Assembly: GCA_002104935.1 (NCBI GenBank)
Contig: MCGT01000001.1
Span: 558,001-622,000 of the forward strand
Direction of reading: 5' to 3'
Source of the DNA: Hesseltinella vesiculosa
Lineage: Eukaryota; Mucoromycota; Mucoromycetes; Mucorales; Cunninghamellaceae
DNA: 64,000 nt
Made by a program: the position numbers and the translations under genes. This document shows positions 34,101 to 44,304 of the stretch, piece by piece. Every line of letters starts with the position of its first letter. Position 1 is the first letter of the stretch. The notes beneath the pieces were generated by a model. It did no database searches and was not told the origin of the DNA. It saw only the letters and a program-made list of their open reading frames with translations.

Positions 34101-37100
34101 TCCTCATTGACCCATCCCCACCTTTCTTTTTTTTTTTTTTTTCCCTTCTGTCGACATGCGACTACAGGAAGCAAAGCTTAGCGACCAACTGCCTTTGATC
34201 ATTGTGTGCGATCGTTTCAACTTTGTCCACGACCTGGTGCTGTATCTGTATCATAACAACTTGCAATCGTTCATTGAAGTTTATGTGCAAAAGGTCAATC
34301 CCTCACGCACTCCTGAAGTCATCGGTGGTTTGTTGGATGTCGGCTGCGATGAAGATGTGATCAAAAACCTGTTGATGTCTGTGCGTGGTGATCTGAACGT
34401 TGGCAAGCTCTGTGAAGAAGTTGAGCAGCGCAACCGCCTCAAATTGCTCTTGCCCTGGTTAAACCTCCGGGTCACGGAAGGCAGCCAAGATCCTGAAGTC
34501 TATAATGCCCTTGCCAAGATCTACATTGACACCAACAACAACCCCGAGCCCTTCTTGAAGGAAAATGAGGCAAGTTGAATCATTTGATATTGAGGCAACA
34601 AACCTAAGAAGCTTACGTGCCTTTTTTTTTTTTAATTCCTTAGTTGTATAATCCTCGCGTCGTTGGCAAGTACTGCGAAAAGCGCGACCCCTACTTGGCC
34701 TATATCTGTTACCAAAAGGGACAATGCGACGACGAACTGATTCAAATCACAAACGAAAACTCCATGTTCAAGCACCAAGCCCGCTACCTTGTCAAACGCC
34801 GTGACCAGGACCTCTGGGCCACTGTCCTGCAAGAAAACAACGAGCACCGTCGTGACTTGATCGATCAGGTGAGAAAGTGAAAAAAATACAAAGTATCCAA
34901 ACCAGGGAGTTTGACCTCTTTCCTGTTTTGGCTGTCTAGATCGTGGCTGCTGCTCTCCCTGAAAGCACTGATCCTGATGATGTGTCTGCCACCGTCAAGG
35001 CTTTCATGGCTGCCAATCTGCCCAACGAACTGATCGAACTGCTGGAAAAGATCGTCTTGGAAAACAGTGCCTTCAACGACAACAAGACTCTTCAAAACTT
35101 GCTTATTTTTACCGCCGTCAAGGTAAAAAGGAGATGACCAAGGGAGATCCTCTTTATTCACCCTTCGTTTTATTTTTCATTTTTCTCCTTTGAATACGCT
35201 GTAGGCCGATCGTCCTCGTGTCATTGACTACATTTCTCGCTTGGACAACTATGATGCCAACGATGTGGCTGAAGTGTGTGTGGGTGAAGGGCTGTTCGAA
35301 GAAGCCTTTGCCATCTACAAGAACGGCAGCATCAATGGTAATGCTATGGATGTGTTGATCGACAAGATCAAGGATCTGGACCGTGCCTATGAATATGCCA
35401 ACCGTGTTGACCAGCCCGAAGCCTGGAGCAAACTTGCCAAGGCTCAACTAGCCGACATGCGTGTCAAGGAAGCCATTGGTAAAGAAAAGTCAGAGACTGA
35501 CCGGCTTACGTAAAACTCATCCTTTTTTTTTTTATCAGACTCTTATATTCGTGCTAACGATGCCAGCAACTTTATGGAAGTGTCGCGCAATGCTGCTTTG
35601 GATAGCAAGTTCGAAGACTTGGTGCGTTACTTGCAAATGGCCCGCAAGCAGTCACGTGAACCATTCATCGAAACCGAGTTGTTGTATGCTTATGCCAAGA
35701 CCAACCGCTTAGCCGATCTCGAAGACTTCATTGCTGCTCCCAACATTGCTCAAATCCAAGAAGTCGGCGACCGCTGTTATCGTGAACAACTGCTTGAAGC
35801 CGCCAAGATTCTGTACAGCAGTATCTCCAACCACGCCTGCCTCGCCTCGACCTTGGTTCTGCTCAAGGACTACCAGGCCGCCGTCGACTGTGCCCGCAAG
35901 GCCAACAGCACCAAAGTCTGGAAGGAAGTCAATGCCGAGTGTATCCGCCAAAAGGAATTCCGCCTTGCCCAGATCTGTGGTCTCCACATTGTCGTGCACG
36001 CCGAGGAATTGGATGCCCTGGTCAAGACGTACGAATCCAATGGCTACTTTGAAGAACTGATCCACCTGCTGGAAGCCGGGTTGGGCCTGGAACGCGCTCA
36101 CATGGGTATGTTCACGGAACTGGCGGTGCTGTATGCCAAGTATACCCCCGAAAAGATGATGGAGCACCTCAAGTTGTTTGTCTCGCGTGTCAACATCCCC
36201 AAGGTCATCAAAGCCTGTTCCGATGCTCATCTCTGGCGCGAACTGGTCTTCCTGTATGTCCACTATGATGAATTCGACAATGCTGTGATCGCCATGATCG
36301 ACCATGCCGCCGACGCTTGGGAACACTCTGCCTTCAAGGACATCATCACCAAGGTCTCCAACATTGAAATCTACTACAAGTCGCTCAAGTTCTACCTCAA
36401 CGAACATCCTCTTCAAGTCAACGATCTCTTGGCTGCTCTCCAATCCCGTGTCAATCACACCCGCGTGGTGCAATTCTTTGAAAAGTCCGACAACGTCCCC
36501 TTGATCAAGCCCTACTTGCTTTCCATCCAAGAGGTGATTTTTCAAAAACAACACGAGATCACCAAGTCGCTCACCCTTTCTCTGCCTCTTTTTAGGTCAA
36601 CAACAAGGCTGTCAACCAAGCTTTGAATGAATTGTTCATTGAAGAAGAAGACTTTGACGCTCTGCGTCAATCCGTGGATAGCTACGATAACTTTGATCCT
36701 CTGGATGTTGCCCAACGTTTGGAAAAGCATGATCTCCTGGAATTCCGACGCATTGCTGCCCATCTGTACAAGCGCAACCGACGCTGGCGCCAATCCATTG
36801 CCCTGTCCAAAGAAGACCGTCTGTTCAAGGATGCCATGGAAACCGCTGCCGAGTCCAAGGATGCCGAGGTTGCCGAAGAATTATTGCAATACTTTATCGA
36901 AGTCGGCAAACGCGAGTGCTTCTCAGCTATGCTTTACACCTGTTACGACCTGATGCGACCAGACGTTGTTATGGAACTTGCCTGGCGACATAACCTCACC
37001 GACTTTGCCATGCCCTACATGATCAACACCATGAAGGAGCAATTCCAAAAGGTACTCCCCTCAAAAAAAAAAAAAGAAAACCATTGCTCACTCGCTATTT

Positions 37101-37315
37101 TACTTTCAGGTGGAACTCTTGGACAAAGAAGTCAAGGAGCTGAAGGAAAAACAAGCCAGCCAACAACAGCAAGATGAAAGTGGTAAGTTCCGGGTTTTAA
37201 GAAATACATGACATTGTGCCTGACCGTGCACTTTTCTTTCTTTTTTTGTCTCTTAGCTGCCGCCATGCCTGCCATCACCGGTGGTGCTTTTGGCCATTTG
37301 CGCATTGGCATGTAA
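31113..37315 (+). CDS. CHC1: Clathrin heavy chain
   Basis: Structural triskelion leg of clathrin coats at plasma membrane, trans-Golgi and endosomes. Sixteen exons: 31113-31154, 31418-31625, 31707-32140, 32197-32481, 32559-33236, 33301-33531, 33591-33843, 33910-34073, 34168-34569, 34644-34868, 34940-35122, 35205-35478, 35539-36533, 36596-37051, 37110-37182, 37257-37315; 1,653 aa, matching the usual 1,650-1,680. The N-terminal beta-propeller starts [14 protein letters not shown] and contains [14 protein letters not shown] and [20 protein letters not shown]. The linker and alpha-solenoid repeats follow (for example [20 protein letters not shown]). A Gln-rich trimerisation/tail segment ends [11 protein letters not shown]. 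Exon phases are consistent throughout. One intron (34570-34643) uses a GC donor. The long first intron (263 nt) may carry regulatory sequence. Confidence 0.97.
34570..34643 (+). other. GC-AG intron in clathrin heavy chain
   Basis: Exon 9 ends AATGAG and the intron begins GCAAGT, the standard non-canonical GC donor. It ends in a T-rich tract and TTAG. Splicing here joins LKENE to [15 protein letters not shown], which matches the conserved clathrin sequence, whereas read-through meets a TGA seven bases past the junction. Confidence 0.88.
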
Positions 37316-37757
37316 ATGTCTCCGCCCTTGCTCCCTTTTTTTTTTCTTTCTCCCCTCCATTACCTCTCACTATCTCAGTTTGTCATCTCACCGTCCTTCT
37401 TTTTTATAACTTTATATTTCCCCCCTTTTCCCTGCCGCCTTGCTTAAAGTTGTTTTTACACCAATGATCAAAATAAAAAAAAGCCCAAAATTCACGATTT
37501 GTTCAGCCCTGTTTGCCCACCCCCCTATTGGTCACTCCGAAACTTTCTGCGCTGGCCAAAGTTTTTCCTGCAGAATCTTGAAAACCCAGCCTTGGAGCTT
37601 TTTTTCTCTTTATCATTGCTTTTCTTGTCCAATTTTCAATGACTTCAACACGATCAGCAACGAAAGAAGCAAATACTGTAATCTACCTGGTCACAAAAAA
37701 AAAAATAGTGTAACTGATCCTCATTTCCCCTGCCAGTTTACAAGGCATGAGAAGCAA
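37316..37757. other. Intergenic: clathrin 3' UTR and FHA gene 5' region
   Basis: About 440 bp, pyrimidine-rich at first. The FHA gene frame is open upstream to 37440, so an earlier, possibly spliced, start cannot be excluded. Confidence 0.45.
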
Positions 37758-39202
37758 ATGGGCTTGCACCTGCTCACGATGCCTGAGAGCCCTGTCCATG
37801 TTCGCTCAACACCTGTGCCTGAAGAAAAATGCCATCTATACCCCAAACTTGTGGCATCCAACTGGAGCTGTTACATCACTGGCGACACCATCGTGCTTGG
37901 TCGAGCCTCCGTAGACGGGCCATCGCCCAAGGTCGATGTCGACTTCCATACGGATATGCGCATCTCTCGTAAACATGCCGTGATCAAATACAACAAAAAG
38001 AAATCCGCATGGGAACTCCATGTCTTTGGCCGCAATGGTGTCAAGGTGAATCATACCCAATTCAATCGATCGAGCCGCGTGCCTCTCACCACCATGTAAG
38101 ACCTGGCTACCCATTGTCTTTTTGCCCTGACTTTTTTTTTTCTTTTTTTCAGGACATACTTGAACGTTGGCGATAATGAGTTCATCTTTGTCTTACCAGA
38201 GAGTACCGCAAAGCCCGAACAGATACCATCCAGAAACGTCAACACTACGGCAACAGCCAGCACGAATGTGATCGCTCGACCCAAGGAGCAACAGCCTACT
38301 GAACAGAAGCTTTTAGATCTCATCCTCCAAGTCTATCAAACGAATCGCAAACCCTCTCTGACCACCCAAACAATCCTAAACGCTGTGATGGCCTTGTGCA
38401 AGCACCAGGGCCTTCCCAATGAATATACTTTAGTAAGGCAGGACCCTTTTTTTTTCCGAGGTGTCGGGCTGAATCATTTACCTTTTGCAAACAGGAGACC
38501 ATGCTGCGTGCCTTGGTGATGGATGAGCAGTACCAAGTGGCAGAGTCCAGTTTTGATTTGACAGCAAAGCAAGCGCCTGAAGTCCAATGGCTGCGACCAG
38601 CACACTTGCCTCCTCTGACCCCTGAAACCAGCGTAAGCAAGGGTCACGACGACAAGGCCTCCAATGACGGCAGCATGAAGCGTCGATTACTAGATGACGA
38701 TGATGATTTTGTGATGGTGGGTGATGACGATTTTGATCAAGGATCGGTAGGAAGTTGGGTTGACCCATTCTGTGGCTCACTGCCATCGGTGTCGTCGTCG
38801 TGTGACAAACTCCCAGCCGCAGCATCGGCAAAAAAGGCACCGAGGACCCTCTTGCCTGCACCTTCACAGGCTCCACCTTCTCAATCGACAATCTCGCCTG
38901 CAGGCCGCACCCTTTCGACCTTGTCCAGCTCGTCTTATCCTGGTGACCGATGGAACCAGCCTGGGCCGACGGACGCCGGCGTTCAATGCGACTACTCACC
39001 TTTCTGGCAAGGCCCATTACTTAGCCGTGGCCAGTCCCTCATGAACATGTATGAATGTGTCGTGTCCAATCGCCAGCAGCATTCCCAAGAAGCCAGCCAG
39101 CCCGACGCCGGGCTCTCACCCGAGCCATTGCATCCATCCACCTCTGGTAAAATTCGATCTCCACTGGCCAGCACTTTCATTCGTGATGCTATTGACAATT
39201 GA
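37758..39202 (+). CDS. FHA-domain protein (Fhl1-like FHA, no forkhead seen)
   Basis: Exons 37758-38095, 38153-38432, 38495-39202; 441 aa. The FHA domain (about 20-135) recognises phosphothreonine peptides: YITGDTIVLGRAS, then the core ISRKHAVIKYN (Ser-Arg-x-His), ELHVFGRNGVKVN and LNVGDNEFIFVLPES. The FELxVxGKNG...EFVFLLP layout resembles the FHA of yeast Fhl1, a ribosomal-protein gene regulator. The following helical block (LLDLILQVYQTNRKPSLTTQ to EYTLETMLRALVMDEQYQV) is not a forkhead fold I recognise. The C-terminal half is acidic then Ser/Pro-rich (DDDDDFVMVGDDDFD). Probably a nuclear scaffold or transcription regulator. Start chosen at ATG 37758; ATG 37779 is also possible. Confidence 0.82.
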
Positions 39203-39499
39203 TTTTCTCTTCTTCGGTTAGGTCTGGATAAGGTTTGGAAAGCATGGCGAACAACCAACTGCGCCAAGACTCTCGGGGCATCTCAATCCTCTGAAGCTTG
39301 AAACAAAAGATGCCCATCGAAAGAAAATAAAAACGCCAGGGAAAACACCGCCCGTGTCCCCCCCCTTTTTTTTTTGCAGTGGGTATCTTCCGTGAGTTCT
39401 CAAAATCTTTCACAGCAAGTCTACCCCAATCACGCAAAATGAGGACAGTAATCACCTCAAACGTGAACGAACCAAAGTGTTACCCAACAGTTGGGTAAT
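39203..39499. other. Intergenic: FHA gene 3' flank
   Basis: About 300 bp after the FHA gene stop, with a C/T homopolymer stretch at 39359-39376. No gene recognised. Confidence 0.45.
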
Positions 39500-40160
39500 A
39501 CCATTCTGGTGCAAGACATCAGTGACGCCCCGGAGCATTGGCCGAGCTCGATTTGTTCAAGATACAGTATCATCACGAATCACCCTAACAACATGCCATT
39601 GATGCAACCACATGACACGCGCTGCCAACAAGCATTGGTATGTATAAAGCTATTTTGTTGCAATCACCGGATGGTCAATCCGGTGCCGACGAACAAGGCA
39701 TTACTCATGCCTTCCGGACGCTCAAGGATACTGAAAGCCACTGTGCCCTTACACATTTGGAAGCATTAGCCATCATTTGGGCTACCAACCCCTTTCAGCA
39801 TTACTTGCTTGGCAAGGACGAGCTCATCGCCGTATTCGAGCTTGTGCTCCAACAGCACCGCTTACCAATTGACAGTCACCGGGAACGCTGTTTGATCACG
39901 TCCGCCAAAAACTCGTCCAACAAAGTGCCATGGTACAAAAACTTCAACACCAAGGCTTCAACTGGACACAAGCCGAATGTGTGCGCACACGGCACTCGCT
40001 GACTTCAACAATCCCAGAATCAGACCCGTTGCAATTCATCAACCGGCTCGAAACAGCCAGAAGATAGGCACATGCATGCTCGAAAATGGTCAAGCTCCAA
40101 ACATCATCATGGACACCAGCCGTCAGAGCTCTGTTGATATCTGCAAATGTCACGTATGTT
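39500..40160 (+). pseudogene. Ty3/gypsy retrotransposon remnant (RNase H region)
   Basis: 39640-40002 codes YKAILLQSPDGQSG, then GITHAFRTLKDTESHCALTH and LEALAIIWATNPFQHYLLGK, the RNase H segment that follows the reverse transcriptase in gypsy-type Pol proteins. Right after YLLGKDE the similarity stops. A different frame downstream (about 39888-40067) reads QKLQHQGFNWTQAECVRTRH, which looks gag-like, so the copy is rearranged and dead. No LTRs were identified nearby. Confidence 0.75.
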
Positions 40161-41034
40161 GATCAAGGTGATAAGCATGCCATCATCCATGAAGCTACTA
40201 TCTGATCTCACCAAATGTTAAATAAATTATATTTTTATGCAAGTCATTGGGTCTCAAATCATTCCAAATCAGGTCGATGACGTCGGTTCTTTCATTTCTT
40301 TTTCGGGCTGACTTCTTCATCGATCTGATGCACTATGGCTGGCTCGAGTTTAATAAGGTCAAGTGGATCCCCTCATTTAAAGCAAGGTGAAAATAAAAAA
40401 TGAGCCAATGAGAGCTTAAGAAATCTCAAGGCATGGGCCATCATTGAAAAGAGTGATTGTGAAAAGTCATGGAGTCATTTTGATTCCCGTGATACATTTG
40501 TTTGTGAGAAACCAATGGCTGACATGAACATCCATCCCCCTAATCGATTAGCTTTCATGCGGGCAGTGAGCACGACAAACGAAGCGGGAGAACTGGCCCC
40601 AGCAACAATTTTTTTTAAGGTTTTTGTGATATCCGGAGCATGGAAGAAAAATAGTGTTTGGGTAATTTCCCATTGGCCTAAAGGGATCTTTTTATTTTGG
40701 CTGACATGAATGACTCCCTCATTTAAAAATAACCTTTCGTCGATAAGCAACACACGTGGAACGACCGACTAGCTACTGCACTGTCGCAGTCATAAACTGG
40801 AGCAGTAGAAAGATGAATAAAAGAATCTTTGGAAAAAGGATCAAAGAACAAAGACGAGTTTGTGCAGTGCCTTTACCAGGTGGCAACATTGGGCAAAAAA
40901 AAAAAAAAAAAGAAAAAAGCGTTGGACCCCCGAGATGGCTGCATTAAAAATAAAAACTCAGGCCCTTCTTTTAACGTTACGCTTCTTTTTCCTACTTTTT
41001 CAAACGCTATTTTTTTTTTCCAAACAAATTTTAT
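40161..41034. other. Intergenic, Tps2 gene 5' flank
   Basis: About 870 bp, A/T-rich, with a poly-A tract at 40896-40911 and pyrimidine-rich sequence just before the next ATG. No gene recognised. Confidence 0.5.
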
Positions 41035-44000
41035 ATGTCCAACGTTGAAATCCTCACAGCTGAAAAGGTAGCTCATTACTTACCATTTTCTGGCCAAACG
41101 CCCACCGTTCAAGGACGTATCATCAATGTCACCCATCAAATCCCGTTCAACATTCTGAAATCGCACGATCTTCGACCTGATGCGTTTTTGCTCTCGCCTC
41201 CCCGCTCACCTCCATTGCCACAGCCTGTTGATGTCCAACCTACCAGTGACGAGCCATCTCAACAAGATGTTGCCGCTTGCACCAGCCCAACCTCACCCAT
41301 TGAAAAAAGGGATCCTGTGGCAGCTGCTCCCGTGTCCAAACTTGCTCGTCATCACCAACGGGGCCATACTCTTCGCGCTAAGTTCCATGCTGCTGATTGG
41401 ACTGTGGTACAACGTCGTGGTCATGCTGCCTTGTATGCAGGTGTCCAGAGCCTCTCGAAGGATTATGAAACGATTCATATTGGCTGGACCGGGCCCATCC
41501 GTGTCAAGGGAACGAAACAGCCTGTGAGGCAGATCTATCAAGAAGACAAGGTCAAGCTAGAAAAGCTGCTCTGGCACACCGATCACATTATTCCCATCTT
41601 TTTGGACTCCAAATCACACGGCCATTACGAAGGGTATTGCAAGCAAGGTATTGAAAAAAACGGGTCAAGGTGGTTCAGACGTTTCAAGTTTTTTTTTTTT
41701 TAAATTACTAGTCTTGTGGCCCTTGTTTCATTACATCGTTGGTGTTACGGCATCTGATGGCCGCAAGGAAAAAAAATATTGGGCCGATTATGAAGCTGTC
41801 AATCAACAATTTGCAGATGTCATCATTGAAAACTACCGAGAAGGTGACATCAGTAAGCAGAGCTGAAATTATTTTTTTACGCTTTTTGGTCCATAGCTCA
41901 TTTTTTTTTTTTTAGTTTGTATTCATGACTACCATCTGTTGCTTGTGCCTGAAATGATCCGGTCCAAAATCCCAAATGCTGTCATTGGCCTCTTCTTCCA
42001 TGCTACCATGCCCAGTTCGGAAATCCTTCGCTGTCTGACGACCCGAAACATCATCTTGCAAGGCATGCTCGGCAGCACTTTGATTGGCTTCCAGGTACTG
42101 ACTTGTTACTCTCTTTAACCAGACCCTCCTATTTATTTTTTATTTTCTGGAACATAGACGTACTCGTATGCCCGTCATTTCATCTCCTCATGCACACGTG
42201 TGCTTGGCTGTGAATCAACACAGGTGGGTGTCAATTACAACGGTCACATGGTCGCTGTGGGTGCTTTCCCGATTGGGATTGATAGCGATCGTGTGCACAC
42301 CTACTGCAAGCAACCCGGTGTCCAGCCCAAAATGGCAGCCATTCGCGACATGTACAGCGACAAGAAGATTGTCATTGGCCGCGACAAACTCGACTCGACG
42401 AAGGGCGTGCTTCAGAAGCTCAACGCTTTTGAACAACTCCTAGAGCGATACCCTGAATGGCGTAACAAGGTGGTCCTCATCCAAGTAGCCACCCCAACCT
42501 TTGGTGACCACGGCAAACTCGAAACCAAGATCTCCGAGGCCGTCAGCCATATCAACAGCACCTATGGCTCACTCGAATTCACGCCTGTCCACTATTTCCA
42601 CCAGGACGTCGACCGCGACGAGTACTATGCGCTTCTGTCGGTGGCCGATGTCGGTCTGATCACATGTATTCGCGATGGCATGAACACTACCTCGTTTGAA
42701 TTTGTCGTGTGCCAAAACGAGCGCCATAGCCCATTGATTCTGTCGGAATTTGCTGGAACCGCCGGCTCGCTCAGCGCTGCCATTCATGTCAACCCTTGGG
42801 ACTATGCTGGCGTTGCCAAAGCTCTCAACGACGCCTTGAACATGCCCGAGGAAGATAAGCTGACTCGCCACCAGGTAACGCTCTTTTGACCTGCAACGGT
42901 TGCCTGGACTCACTTTTTTTTTCTTTTCTTCTTGACATCAGCAATTATATCGTCATGTCACTTCTCATACGGCAAGCTTCTGGGCCCACTCGTTTGTGAA
43001 TCAATTGATCAGTGTTAGCGAACAGCAATCTCTTCAATCCCACGCGACCCCTGCTTTGAATATACCAACCTTTTTGGAGGAATATCGACTTGCTGGAAAG
43101 CGACTCATGTTTTTTGATTATGATGTAAGATGTCACAAAAAAGCACGTGAATGGTTGGAAAAATAACCTGACCCGGTCTGTTTGTTTTTAGGGGACGCTG
43201 ACCCCTATCGTGTCGACACCAAGCGAAGCTAAACCATCTGCAGAGCTCTTGACCTATTTACAAACCTTATGCGATAACCCCAGGAACTCGGTGTGGGTGG
43301 TCTCTGGCCGCGATCAGGCAACACTGGAGGAATGGCTGGGAAATGTCCGTGGCCTTGGCTTCTCTGCCGAACACGGCTGTTACCTGAGACCGCCCTTCTC
43401 TAGTGATTGGACCAACATTGTTGATGGTGTTGATATGAGCTGGAAGAACGATGTGAAAGAGATCTTTGCTTATTATACCGAGCGCACCCAAGGCAGTTTT
43501 ATCGAATACAAAAAGTCCTCCATCACCTGGCATTACCGACTTGCCGATGTAGAATATGGGTAAAGAAAAGAACAAGGCCATCAGCTTCCTGATTTTTTTA
43601 AATTTCATTTTCATTTAGCGAATTCCAAGCCAAAGAATGTCAAAACCATTTGGAAAATGCCATTGTGTCAAAGCTACCGGTGGAAATCCTGGTAGGGAAG
43701 AAGAATCTAGAAGTACGGCCAATGTCGATCAACAAGGGCGAGATTGTCAAGCGGATTCTATCGCAGCACATGGATGTGGACATGGTGATCTGTGCTGGTG
43801 ATGACAAGACAGACGAAGATATGTTCCGCATGCTAAATTCCATCCACCTGGCCTCCAAATTCCACCGAGCAAAACAAAACGGATCCCCCACCTTTGCCGC
43901 GCAACCCTGCCCACCCACCGATTCTTCCGGCAGCTCCCCTACCAGTCCAACACCCACACGCACCCGTCGCTCCCCCTCCGTCGCCTTGTCATCAGCATGG

Positions 44001-44129
44001 TCTGATATGAACATGGAACTCTTTTCTATCACTGTGGGTCCTCCTGAAAAGAAGACCCTGGCCAACTGGCATGTGCGATCCAGCGCTGACATTGTGGGTT
44101 GCTTGAAGGCTTTGACCGAGACTGCTTGA
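41035..44129 (+). CDS. TPS2: Trehalose-6-phosphate phosphatase with N-terminal synthase-like domain (Tps2-type)
   Basis: Makes trehalose from trehalose-6-phosphate; stress protectant and carbon store. Exons 41035-41647, 41712-41852, 41916-42094, 42158-42874, 42942-43124, 43192-43559, 43619-44129; 903 aa. The GT20 synthase-like domain (about 90-560) has LLWHTDHIIPIF, WPLFHYIV, IHDYHLLLVPEMI, RDGMNTTSFEFVVCQ and LSEFAGTAGSL. Its donor-site motif reads GRDKLDSTKG where active synthases have VDRLDYIKG, and FFHATMPSSE replaces FLHTPFPSSE, so this half is probably regulatory, as in yeast Tps2. The HAD phosphatase domain has the catalytic FFDYDGTLTP (near residue 610, split by an intron between Asp and Gly), VVSGRD and ICAGDDKTDEDMF near 790. 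A Ser/Pro/Thr insert (about 830-860) lies between motif and end. Confidence 0.94.
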
Positions 44130-44304
44130 TCTCTCTGTGTTGATTTTTATTTGACTTTGCTTCTTTTATTTTCTTGACTTGCATGAACGAAATAAATTAT
44201 TTTTATTATGTATTTAACGAATGCCGGAGCAGAGGCGAACAAAAAAAAAAAAAGAGATTTTGCCCCGCTTCATTCATTTTTTCTCTTTCTTTTCCTTTTC
44301 CCAT

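Noticed and set aside
35709..36554. 281-codon frame antisense to the large clathrin exon
   Set aside because: Antisense shadow of a highly conserved exon; its codons mirror the clathrin frame.
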